Shown here piece by piece: positions 27,202-35,123 of a DNA stretch of 64,000 bases. The stretch lies in the NCBI GenBank assembly GCA_029287575.1, contig JARFQW010000034.1, positions 24,859 to 88,858 of the forward strand. Reading direction: 5' to 3'. The stretch is from Gammaproteobacteria bacterium (GTDB lineage: Bacteria > Pseudomonadota > Gammaproteobacteria > Steroidobacterales > XN24). The number at the start of each line of letters is the position of its first letter. Position 1 is the stretch's first letter. The position numbers were made by a program, and so were the translations under genes. The notes below the pieces were generated by a model that did no database searches, had not been told where the DNA came from, and saw nothing but the letters and a program-made list of their open reading frames with translations.

Positions 27202-28768
27202 CCACTCCCGTCTTGTACGTCCGGTATTCCTCCCAGAGCTTCTCCCTGAGCACCGGGTCCTTTTCGTTCATGGCCGCCTCGCGAAGCTGACGGGCAACGA
27301 TGTCGTCATCCCTGCCGTCGCCGACGTCGCTTGGAACCTCGCTCGTTCCGGCCTGGCCCTCGGCATTGCCCGACGGCGCGCCGGACCGGCCGGTCGGACC
27401 ACCGATCGGGCCGCCGCCCGCGGACTGCTGGCCCTGGCCCTGGCTTTGCGAACCGGTCCCCTGGGAACCCGCTTCGCCCATGCCGCCGGCGGACGCCGCA
27501 TCGCCCGGTCCGCCGGGGTAGCCGCCCTCGGCCGACCCCATGCCGCCGGGACCGCCGCCCTCCATGCCCGCGCCGGCGCCGGAAGCGGCGGCAACCGCGC
27601 GGCCGCGCTCGGAAATCCGGCCCTGTTCTTCCAGAATCATCCCGTCGAAGTCCCCGAGGGACTCCGAAAGCTCCTTGTCCAGGCCCGCGATCCGATCACT
27701 GTTGGTCTGTCCTCCCGGCCCGGATCCGGCCTCACCGGCTCCGGTTCCGGCCTCGCCGCCGGTCCCGCTCTGGGGGCCACCGCCGGGAGCACCCTCGGAC
27801 CCGCTGCCGCCAGGTTCCCCGCCGGACGCGCCGCTGGCGCCCGTGCCCTGGGGACCCGATCCGCCCTGCGCGCCGCCCTCGGCTCCCGCCTGGCCACCGG
27901 CTGTACTCGAACCATTCGCGCCACCGGCACCGTCGGATCCGGGCACGCCACCGGCCGACCCCGCGCTGCCGCCGGGCTGACCCTGGCTTCCCGCCGCGGC
28001 CGCACCCTGGCCCTCGCCCTGGGTGCCGCTCTGCTCCCCTGCGGTGCCGGCGCCCGAGGACGATCCGCCACCGGCCTGGGAGCCCTCCGAACCCTGCGCG
28101 CCCTGCTGGCTTCCCGCAGCGCCGCCCGAGCCCGCCTGTTGCTGAGCCCCGGGCACGTTGGCGACCTCGCCACCGCCGGCCTGCGAACTGGCACCCTGCT
28201 GGGACCCGGTCTGGCCGGCCTGCTGACCCTGACTACCGCTTTGCTGGGCTCCGGACTGCCCCGCCTGCTGGCCCTGGGCGCCATCCTGCTGGGCCCCGGA
28301 CTGACTCTGCTGGCCGCCGCTTTCGCCGGCCGCCGACTGCTGCCCGCCGGCGACCTCCGCCGCGCTGCCCGCCTGACCCGCCTCACTGGCCGAGTCGCCC
28401 GCCGAACTGGCCTCACCGGCACTTTGCTGCTGGCCCTGCTCCGACTGGCTGTCAGAACTCTCGCTCTGGGCGCTGGAACTCTCGGAGCTGGAGCTTTGCG
28501 ACGAACTGCTCGAGGAACTCGAAGAGCTCGACGAGCTGCTCGAGGAACTGGGAGTCGGCAGCGGCGGAAGCCCCGGGATCTGCACGGAACTGGAGCTGCT
28601 GGACGAGCTCGAGGGGCTCGGCATCGGCGGCGGCGGACTGGACGACGAGGATGAGGAACTGGAGCTGCTGGACTGGCTCTGGCTACTCGCGCATCCGGCC
28701 AGCACCAGGGCCAGACCGAAAGTCATCGCCGCGGCCGATAACCGCCTCGTTGCGTGGTCAGAACCCAT
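27194..28768 (-). CDS. Poly-serine, low-complexity lipoprotein
   Basis: A 524-residue lipoprotein (lipobox LVLAGC, Cys26). After it come three serine runs of about 12, 9 and 17 residues separated by Pro-rich hinges, then more than 250 residues of Gly/Ser/Gln/Ala-rich disordered sequence. A short charged helix at about 355-385 (DRIAGLDKELSESLGDFD) follows, with more Gly-rich sequence, and finally an ordered C-terminal 45 residues ending ARQLREAAMNEKDPVLREKL and WEEYRTYKTG. The whole looks like a long flexible tether with a folded tip. It is the first gene of the vWA-channel operon and overlaps the next gene by 8 bp. Family unknown. Confidence 0.8.
   Translation of the reverse strand: MGSDHATRRLSAAAMTFGLALVLAGCASSQSQSSSSSSSSSSSSPPPPMPSPSSSSSSSSSVQIPGLPPLPTPSSSSSSSSSSSSSSSSSQSSSSESSSAQSESSDSQSEQGQQQSAGEASSAGDSASEAGQAGSAAEVAGGQQSAAGESGGQQSQSGAQQDGAQGQQAGQSGAQQSGSQGQQAGQTGSQQGASSQAGGGEVANVPGAQQQAGSGGAAGSQQGAQGSEGSQAGGGSSSGAGTAGEQSGTQGEGQGAAAAGSQGQPGGSAGSAGGVPGSDGAGGANGSSTAGGQAGAEGGAQGGSGPQGTGASGASGGEPGGSGSEGAPGGGPQSGTGGEAGTGAGEAGSGPGGQTNSDRIAGLDKELSESLGDFDGMILEEQGRISERGRAVAAASGAGAGMEGGGPGGMGSAEGGYPGGPGDAASAGGMGEAGSQGTGSQSQGQGQQSAGGGPIGGPTGRSGAPSGNAEGQAGTSEVPSDVGDGRDDDIVARQLREAAMNEKDPVLREKLWEEYRTYKTGVDE
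28499..28672 (-). repeat. Serine-codon tracts in the lipoprotein gene
   Basis: DNA encoding the three serine runs. The codons are a mixture of AGC, TCC, AGT, TCG and TCA, not one repeated triplet. The protein-level repeat is therefore kept without being a simple DNA microsatellite. Confidence 0.75.
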
Positions 28769-28850
28769 CAGCCCCCTCCGGCGCCAACGCAGCGCCCGTT
28801 GCTATAGACGGTCAATTCCGCCCCCGAGTTCCTCGGCGAGCCCACTCGGA

Positions 28851-28868
28851 CCCGGGGCGAACCCCGGG
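28851..28868 (-). promoter_or_regulatory. UUCG-loop hairpin in the leader of the vWA-channel operon
   Basis: A perfect 7-bp stem (CCCGGGG/CCCCGGG) closed by a TTCG tetraloop on the minus strand, about 83 nt before the lipoprotein start and about 70 nt after the cusA-like stop. There is no T-run, so it is more likely a stability or processing element than a classical terminator. Confidence 0.45.
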
Positions 28869-28885
28869 CAGAATGCCCTGTAATG

Positions 28886-28891
28886 ACTATA
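28886..28891 (-). promoter_or_regulatory. Candidate -10 box for the vWA-channel operon
   Basis: TATAGT (5 of 6 matches to the sigma-70 -10 consensus) upstream of the leader hairpin, in the only non-coding gap (28769-28939) before the operon. No convincing -35 is found at 16-18 bp, so this is tentative. Confidence 0.3.
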
Positions 28892-28939
28892 CGCCAACAC
28901 CCGGACCGCCCCCAAACCGGAGAACGGGTGCCGGACGGA

Positions 28940-31900
28940 CTATCTTGCCCCTCCACGGCGGGTCAGCAGAAACAGGGCGGGAACCACCAGCAAGGACAGC
29001 AAGGCGACACTGATGACGCCGCCCACCATGGGCGCCGCAATCCGCCGGGTCACCTCCGAGCCTGTCCCCGAGCCCAGCATGACCGGGGCCAGGCCGGCGA
29101 GCGTGGCCAGCACCGTCATCGCAATGGGACGAACCCGGCGTAGCGCGCCTTCCTCCACGGCCGAGCGGAGCGCTGCCCCCCTCGAGAAGGACGGGTCCGT
29201 CGGCGCGGCCCAGGCCTGATTGAGGTAGGTGAGCATCACGACACCCACCTCCACGGCCATCCCCGCCAGTGCGATGAACCCCACGGCCACGGCGACCGAC
29301 ATGGGGTACCCCAGCAGGTAAAGAAGCCAGAAACCGCCGGCCAGGGCCAGCGGCAGCGTTCCCAGCACGATCCCGACATCCACGAAGCTGCGCAGCTGCG
29401 CATACAGCAGGAGCACGATCAGCCCCAGGGTCGCCGGCACCAGTACCGATAGACGCGCCCGCGCACGCTCCAGATACTCGTACTGTCCGGACCAGCTCAG
29501 GCTGTACCCCGGCGGCAGGGCGAGATCCTGCGCGACCCTCGCCCGGGCCTCGCGGACCCAGGCGCCCAGATCGCGATCGCTGAGATCGACGTAGACCCAG
29601 CCGTTGAGACGGGCGTTCTCGCTCTTGATCAGGCCGGGCCCGTCCTCGACCCGGATGTCCGCCACGTCTCCGAGGGCTATCCAGGTTCCCCCCGTTCCGG
29701 CGATCGGCAGGCTCCGAAGGCTCTCGATGGAGTCCCTCCAGTCCCGGAAGTAGCGGAGGTTGATGGCGTATCGCTCCCGGCCCTCCACCGTCTCGCCGAC
29801 CTGCATGCCGCCGACGGCAAACGCGATGGTCTCGTGGACGTCGGCGATGTTCATCCCGTAGCGGGCGGCCTCCACCCGGTCCACGTCCACCGTGAGATAG
29901 CGGCCACCCAGCACCCGCTCGGCGTAGACCGACCGGGTTCCCGGCATTTCCCGGACCAGGCTTTCGACCTGGCGGCCCAGGTCCTCGATCACGGCCAGAT
30001 CCGGCCCGGCGATCTTGATCCCCACCGGCGTCCGGATGCCGGTGGCCAACATGTCGATGCGGGTCTTGATGGGCATCACCCAGGCGTTTGTCAGCCCGGG
30101 CAGCCGGACCTGTTCGTCCAGTTCGGCCTTCAGCCCTTCCAGGGTGAGACCGGCACGCCACCGGGATCGGGGTTTCAGCATGATCACCGTCTCGATCATG
30201 GTCAGCGGCGCCGGATCGGTGGCGGTATCCGCTCTTCCCACCTTCCCGAAGACCCGTTCGACTTCGGGAATCTGCCGGATCAGCCGATCCGTCTGCTGCA
30301 GAATCTCCCTCGCCTTTCCCGCCGATACCCCCGGCAGAGTCACCGGCATGTACATGAGGTCGCCTTCGTCCAGCTCGGGCATGAATTCCGTGGCGAGACG
30401 GGAGGCCGGCCACAGACTCAGCAGCACCAGCACGAAGGCCATGCCGACCACCAGCCGCGGAACCCGCAACACGACATTCACGGCCGGCCGGTACGCGGCG
30501 ATCAAGAGCCGGTTCAGCGGATTGGTGGCCTCCGGCCGTATCCGCCCGCGCACGCAGTAGCCCATCAGCACCGGAACGACGGTGACCGCGATGATCGCCG
30601 CGGCCGCCATCGCAAACGTCTTCGTGTAGGCCAGCGGCTTGAACAGGCGACCCTCCTGGGCTTCCAGCGCAAACACGGGGAGGAAGCTCACGGTCACCAC
30701 GAGCAGGGAGAAAAAAATCGCGGGTCCGACTTCGGTTGCGGCACGGGCCACGGTCGCCCAGCGTTCCGCCGGTCCGCTCGGGGGACTGCGTTCCAGATGC
30801 CGATGCAGGTTTTCGACCATGACAATGGCGGCATCCACCATGACGCCGATCGCGATCGCGATCCCGGCCAGCGACATGATGTTCGCGTTCACATTCAGTC
30901 CGCGCATCGCGAGAAACGCAGCGAGCACTCCGAGGGGCAGACTGATGGCCGGGACCAGGGTCGACGGCAGGTGGAGAAGAAACGCCGCGCAAACCAGAAT
31001 GACCAGCAGCAATTCACCGCCGAGCTTGGTGCGCAGATTGTCGACGGCCCGCAGGATCAGATCCGACCGGTCGTAGACGACGACCAGTTCGACGCCATCC
31101 GGCAGACTGGCCGAGAGCTGCGCCAGGCGATCCTTGACGCGATTGATCACTTCGACCGCGTTTTCGCCCCAGCGCATCACGACGATCCCGCCGACCGCCT
31201 CCCCCTCACCGTCCAGATCGGCCGCGCCCCGGCGCATGGCGGGACCGAAACGGACTTCCGCCACGTCTCCCACGGTCACCGGCGCCCCCGGCTTGCTGCG
31301 CGGCAATGGAATGCTCTGAAGCGCTTCGAGGCTCGTCACGTAGCCGGTGGCCCGGACCATGTACTCCGCCTCCGCCATCTCGACGACCGAGCCGCCGACC
31401 TCCTGGTTGCCGGCCTGAATGCCCTTGCGCAGGTCAGCGAGGGTCAGTCCGTACGCGTGCAGCCGCTCCGGATCCACGACCACCTGGTACTGGCGCACCA
31501 TGCCACCGACGGTCGCCACTTCGGCCACCCCGTCGAGGGCCTGCAGTTCGTACTTGAGGAACCAGTCCTGGAGGCTGCGCAGCGCGGCCGCGTCATGGTT
31601 CCCGCTTCGGTCCACCAGGGCGTACTGGAAAACCCAGCCCACTCCGGTGGCGTCCGGCCCGAGCCCCGGGCGTGCGCCCTGGGGAAGGGATGCGGCCGCC
31701 TGGCTCAGATACTCCAGGACCCGGGACCGGGCCCAGTACAGGTCCGTGCCGTCCTCGAAAATCACATAGACATACGAATCGCCGAAAAACGAGTAGCCCC
31801 GCACCGTAACCGCCCCGGCAACCGCCATCAGCGCGCTGGCCAGCGGGTACGTCACCTGGTCCTCGACCACTTGCGGGGCCTGGCCGGGAAACGGGGTCCG

Positions 31901-32047
31901 CACAATGACCTGGACGTCGGACAGGTCCGGAATGGCATCCACGGGCGTGGCCCGCATGCTCCCCCAGCCCGCTACACCCAGCAGCACCGCGGCCAGCAGC
32001 ACGCCGGCTCGGTTTGCGAGCGACCATTCGATCAGCCGGGCAATCAC
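28940..32047 (-). CDS. cusA: CusA-like RND heavy-metal efflux pump
   Basis: Inner-membrane proton-driven RND transporter, 1035 residues, the usual size for CusA/CzcA. The N-terminal helix is followed by a periplasmic porter domain. Helix 4 carries IAIAIGVMVDAAIVMVENLH, which fits the Cu/Ag (CusA) group better than the DFG motif of CzcA. Further hallmarks are TPFPGQAPQVVEDQVTYPLA near residue 55 and a second half with the same layout. It overlaps the adaptor gene by 4 bp. The adaptor's metal-binding domain supports monovalent copper or silver as substrate. The methionine triad was not checked by alignment. Confidence 0.92.
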   Translation of the reverse strand: MIARLIEWSLANRAGVLLAAVLLGVAGWGSMRATPVDAIPDLSDVQVIVRTPFPGQAPQVVEDQVTYPLASALMAVAGAVTVRGYSFFGDSYVYVIFEDGTDLYWARSRVLEYLSQAAASLPQGARPGLGPDATGVGWVFQYALVDRSGNHDAAALRSLQDWFLKYELQALDGVAEVATVGGMVRQYQVVVDPERLHAYGLTLADLRKGIQAGNQEVGGSVVEMAEAEYMVRATGYVTSLEALQSIPLPRSKPGAPVTVGDVAEVRFGPAMRRGAADLDGEGEAVGGIVVMRWGENAVEVINRVKDRLAQLSASLPDGVELVVVYDRSDLILRAVDNLRTKLGGELLLVILVCAAFLLHLPSTLVPAISLPLGVLAAFLAMRGLNVNANIMSLAGIAIAIGVMVDAAIVMVENLHRHLERSPPSGPAERWATVARAATEVGPAIFFSLLVVTVSFLPVFALEAQEGRLFKPLAYTKTFAMAAAAIIAVTVVPVLMGYCVRGRIRPEATNPLNRLLIAAYRPAVNVVLRVPRLVVGMAFVLVLLSLWPASRLATEFMPELDEGDLMYMPVTLPGVSAGKAREILQQTDRLIRQIPEVERVFGKVGRADTATDPAPLTMIETVIMLKPRSRWRAGLTLEGLKAELDEQVRLPGLTNAWVMPIKTRIDMLATGIRTPVGIKIAGPDLAVIEDLGRQVESLVREMPGTRSVYAERVLGGRYLTVDVDRVEAARYGMNIADVHETIAFAVGGMQVGETVEGRERYAINLRYFRDWRDSIESLRSLPIAGTGGTWIALGDVADIRVEDGPGLIKSENARLNGWVYVDLSDRDLGAWVREARARVAQDLALPPGYSLSWSGQYEYLERARARLSVLVPATLGLIVLLLYAQLRSFVDVGIVLGTLPLALAGGFWLLYLLGYPMSVAVAVGFIALAGMAVEVGVVMLTYLNQAWAAPTDPSFSRGAALRSAVEEGALRRVRPIAMTVLATLAGLAPVMLGSGTGSEVTRRIAAPMVGGVISVALLSLLVVPALFLLTRRGGAR

Positions 32048-33354
32048 GGCTGGTCGTCCGCGGCGCCGGCGAGCCGATCGAGTTCCCCGGTCAGGCTGGC
32101 CTCGGAATCAATCATGAACTGGCCGGAAACCACAACGGCCTCCCCCGCCTCGAGCCCGGACCCGATGGCCGCCTGGCCCTCCGCTTCAAATGCCACGGTG
32201 ACGGGCCGCGGCTCGAACCGCCCGGGCGATGACTCCACGATGACCCGCACGGCGCGGCCGGAACGGATCACCGCTGCGGCCGGGATCTGAATCACCGGGT
32301 CCGGTGAGGGCTCGATGATCCGGACGCTCGCAAAGCTGTTGGGCCGGAGCAGGCCGTCCGGATTTTCGAACTCCAGGCGGACCACAACCGCCCGGGACAC
32401 CGGATCCACCTCCGGGTAAACGTAGGCCACCCCGCCGCGCCAGACTCGCTCCGGGTGTCCCGGGATCCGTACTTCGGCAGGCAGGCCGGCCTTGATCCAC
32501 CCGGCCTCGCGGGCCAGCACGTCGGCCTCGATCCAGACCCGGCTCAGGTCGGCCAGGACGACAATGTCCGTCATGGGCCGGACGAACATGCCCTGGCGGG
32601 CGTCGAGGCCGACGACGATGCCATCGATGGGCGCGGGAAAGCGCACCCGACCGTCCACGCTGCGGGTCTTGCGGAGCCGCGCGATGGCCGATTCCTCGAT
32701 ACCCAGAGCCCGCAGACGATTCGCGGAGGCCGAGATCAGGCCCTCGCCACCCATTTGCAGAGCCTGCAGGTACTCCTCTTCGGCGCTCGCAAGCACGGGC
32801 GAAAAGATCTCGAACAGAGTCTGGCCCTGGCGTACCTCGTCTCCGAGCGAACCGACGTTGAGGGCTTCGATCCAGCCCTCGGCCCGGGTGTGGATGTGCC
32901 GCAGGCGGCGTTCGTCGAAGCTGACGAAGCCCGGAGCATGGACGCGCCTGGGCAACGGCTCCAGCCGTGCCTGGGCAACACGAATACCGAGGTTGTGCCG
33001 GACCGTCCCGGTCACCGTCACGCCGCCGGCGCGGGGCTCCGGGTACACCGGCACGAAGTCCATGCCCATCTCATCCTGCATCGGCTCCGGGGATGTAATC
33101 TCCGGTCGGTGGGGATGGCGGTAATACAGGGGAGCACCCTGACTCGCCGACGGTGTCCTCCGGACGAGGTCCATCCCGCAGACCGGGCAGGACCCGGGCT
33201 CATCCGAGGTGACGTCGGGATGCATGGGACAGACGTAGCCGGGCTCCATGTGGCGCGCGAGATGCTCGCGGGCCGTTTCATTACCGGAACCGGGGGCGGG
33301 ATCCGTGCATCCGGCAAACGCCGCCACGACCGCCAGCAGGGCCAGCATCTTCAT
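32044..33354 (-). CDS. cusB: CusB-like periplasmic adaptor with heavy-metal-binding domain
   Basis: Membrane-fusion protein linking the pump to the outer-membrane channel, 436 residues. It begins with a lipoprotein-type signal (AVVAAFAGC). A YHS-like heavy-metal-binding domain follows, with YVCPMHPDVTSDEPGSCPVC and then GMDLV; such domains are usual in CusB-type adaptors. Next are the barrel-sandwich hybrid (GTVRHNLGIRVAQARLEPLP region), a helical hairpin and the beta-barrel (LARVWIE-like RVWIEADVLAREAGWIKAG). It overlaps its neighbours on both sides by 4 bp. Confidence 0.9.
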   Translation of the reverse strand: MKMLALLAVVAAFAGCTDPAPGSGNETAREHLARHMEPGYVCPMHPDVTSDEPGSCPVCGMDLVRRTPSASQGAPLYYRHPHRPEITSPEPMQDEMGMDFVPVYPEPRAGGVTVTGTVRHNLGIRVAQARLEPLPRRVHAPGFVSFDERRLRHIHTRAEGWIEALNVGSLGDEVRQGQTLFEIFSPVLASAEEEYLQALQMGGEGLISASANRLRALGIEESAIARLRKTRSVDGRVRFPAPIDGIVVGLDARQGMFVRPMTDIVVLADLSRVWIEADVLAREAGWIKAGLPAEVRIPGHPERVWRGGVAYVYPEVDPVSRAVVVRLEFENPDGLLRPNSFASVRIIEPSPDPVIQIPAAAVIRSGRAVRVIVESSPGRFEPRPVTVAFEAEGQAAIGSGLEAGEAVVVSGQFMIDSEASLTGELDRLAGAADDQP

Positions 33355-34613
33355 CGGGCACCTCCGGTGAGATAGAGCAGTTCGGCGCGGTTGATCAGCC
33401 CGTCGCTCAGCAGCCGAAGTTCCTGCATCCGGGCGGTCAGGAGCATCCGCTCCGCCCGTACCAGTTCGTCGAAGGGTACGAGATCGTTCCGGTACGCCTG
33501 GCGCACCGCATCCACGTTGGCACGGGCTGCCGGAATCACCTCGTTGTCGAACAGCGCGACCCGGTCGCTGATCCCCCGCTCGGTGGCCCGGGCCGTGGCC
33601 AGCCGCAGACGCAGCGCCCTCACCTGCTCCGCCAGTCGCTCCCGGCCGGCCTTCTCGTCCGCGCTGGCGGCGGCCAGGCGCTGATCCTGGCGGTCCCGGG
33701 TAAACAGGGGCACATCGAAGCTGATCATGGCCGAGACGAAATCCGGGCGGTCTTTGCCGTTGGCGTTTTCGCCGTCCCGGAACCCGTAGCTCACGTCGAA
33801 GGCCCAGGCCGGCCGGTAGGACTGACGGGCAATCTCCACGCCGAGACTGGCTCCGTCCACCCGCCTTGCCGTTGCCAGGACGCTCGGGTGATTCCTGACC
33901 GCGATATCGTCCTCCACCTCGGGGGCCACCGGCGGCAGCACCGGCGATGGCGCAAGATTCGCGGACCGTGCATCCGGCCCGGCCCAGCGCTCCAGCTCGG
34001 CCAGCCAGGTTGCGAGCGCCTGACGGGTGGCCACCGCCTCAGCCTCCAGCTGGTCCTGCTCCAGCGCCAGCCGCAGCAGTTCGTGCTGACGGCGGCGTCC
34101 CTGCGCATACGCGGCTTCCACCACCTCGCCGAACTGGCGGTACCAGGCCAGTTCCTCTTCGATCAGCCCAAGAGACTCCTGCTGATAACGTGCTTCGAAC
34201 CACGCATTGCGAACGGCCCTGGCCACTTCATGGGCGCGTTCTTCGCGCAGCACGTTCTCGGCACTGGCCAGCGCCTCGCCACGCTCCCGGGTAAGCGCGC
34301 GGCTGTCTCCGCGTGGGAAGCGCTGCCGGAACCCGACCAGGAGCTGGGTCATCGGCTCCTGGTCGCGCTCGAAATCGTCGGCCGGAAAATTCAGCGCACC
34401 GAAGCGCAGTTCGGGATCCGGCAGCTGCCCCGAGGCGACTGCTCCGGCGTTGATGGCGTCCCTCCTGGCATCCAGTTCACGAAGAACCGGATCATTCTGC
34501 AGAGCGATGGCCTCTGCTTCCGCCAGCTCAAGGGCATGGGCCGCGGGCAGAAGGCCCGCGAGGACGAGGATGATGAAAAGACACCGGGCACCGCCCGGAC
34601 TCGGTAGGGACAT
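33351..34613 (-). CDS. TolC-family outer-membrane efflux protein, CusC-like
   Basis: Outer-membrane channel of the tripartite pump, 420 residues. A signal peptide ends near PAAHALELAEAEA. Two repeated TolC-type helical hairpins follow (WFEARYQQESLGLIEEELAW in the first, NVDAVRQAYRNDLVPFDELV in the second). The ATG at 34613 has AGGAG 8 nt upstream and is preferred over an in-frame TTG 21 bp earlier. The sequence is closer to the CzcC branch than to lipidated CusC, since no lipobox is present. It overlaps the adaptor gene by 4 bp. Confidence 0.88.
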   Translation of the reverse strand: MSLPSPGGARCLFIILVLAGLLPAAHALELAEAEAIALQNDPVLRELDARRDAINAGAVASGQLPDPELRFGALNFPADDFERDQEPMTQLLVGFRQRFPRGDSRALTRERGEALASAENVLREERAHEVARAVRNAWFEARYQQESLGLIEEELAWYRQFGEVVEAAYAQGRRRQHELLRLALEQDQLEAEAVATRQALATWLAELERWAGPDARSANLAPSPVLPPVAPEVEDDIAVRNHPSVLATARRVDGASLGVEIARQSYRPAWAFDVSYGFRDGENANGKDRPDFVSAMISFDVPLFTRDRQDQRLAAASADEKAGRERLAEQVRALRLRLATARATERGISDRVALFDNEVIPAARANVDAVRQAYRNDLVPFDELVRAERMLLTARMQELRLLSDGLINRAELLYLTGGAR

Positions 34614-34662
34614 GACAACACTCCTGTCGCGCAAACGGGGAAAACCGGACGCGGCAGGGGCG

Positions 34663-35061
34663 CTAATTCAGCTGAACGCAGTGAACCAGGTGGAGGGCAA
34701 TATTGGGCGGGGGCGGTTCCGGCGGCGGCCGGGGCATCAGTGGCCGGGCGCTGAACCGGGGCTCGAACGCGAGACCGGCAACCGGCAGCAGAACCCCTGC
34801 CGTCGGCTCCGGGTCCGCCGAAGCCTGCCGGCCATCGTAGTCGTAGCCGTCCACCCAGGTACAACGACTCGCGGATACGTCGTCGCAGTGTGTGGCCGGC
34901 TCCGGGCAGTGCGGGCAATCGCCCATGGCCTCGCCGACCAGCGGCGCGGCGGCCATCAGGCAGGGCTGAAGCGCCATGTTCAGCCACACCACGAGGAACG
35001 CCGAGACCATGAAGCGGCCCAGGCGGCGTTCCCGGCTTCTGAAGTGGCTTAACAAATTCAT
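34663..35061 (-). CDS. Small Cys/His-containing exported protein of the efflux operon
   Basis: A 132-residue first gene of the efflux operon. A hydrophobic segment at about residues 16-38 looks like an uncleaved anchor or signal. The following region has CPHCPEPATHCDD and SRCTW, a possible soft-metal site, then a Pro-rich tail ending ALHLVHCVQLN. Its position resembles CzcI or similar small periplasmic proteins at the head of czc/cus operons, but sequence similarity cannot be judged here. It starts about 20 nt after the -10 box of the operon promoter. Confidence 0.65.
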   Translation of the reverse strand: MNLLSHFRSRERRLGRFMVSAFLVVWLNMALQPCLMAAAPLVGEAMGDCPHCPEPATHCDDVSASRCTWVDGYDYDGRQASADPEPTAGVLLPVAGLAFEPRFSARPLMPRPPPEPPPPNIALHLVHCVQLN

Positions 35062-35081
35062 CAGACGCTATCCTGAGGCTC

Positions 35082-35110
35082 ACTATTCACCCAATCACGC
35101 GGTTTTTCAA
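35082..35110 (-). promoter_or_regulatory. Sigma-70 promoter of the efflux operon
   Basis: TTGAAA (35105-35110) and AATAGT (35082-35087) are separated by exactly 17 bp on the minus strand, in the 62-bp divergent gap before the small Cys/His protein. The -35 matches 5 of 6 and the -10 matches 4 of 6 bases. No CueR-type 19-20 bp spacer or clear dyad is seen. Confidence 0.55.
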
Positions 35111-35123
35111 GGAGCGGGATCAA

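Noticed and set aside
28499..28672. CRISPR-like or microsatellite repeat
   Set aside because: No regular repeat-spacer structure; the pattern is explained by mixed serine codons.
16653..28768. Zorya-type antiphage system (MotA-like channel with partner)
   Set aside because: No ZorB-type OmpA partner, no helicase or nuclease gene, and the channel is TolQ/ExbB-sized without the long tail of ZorA.
16653..28768. Type VI secretion accessory cluster (FHA plus kinase plus vWA)
   Set aside because: No TssB, TssC, TssK, TssM, Hcp or VgrG genes; the kinase lacks catalytic residues.
27331..29013. Long plus-strand open frame opposite the serine-rich lipoprotein gene
   Set aside because: Arg/Pro-rich translation with no domain; it is the antisense of GC-rich codons.
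29834..32290. 818-codon plus-strand open frame opposite the cusA-like gene
   Set aside because: Translation is His/Gly/Asp/Arg-rich and domain-free, whereas the minus strand encodes a complete RND pump.
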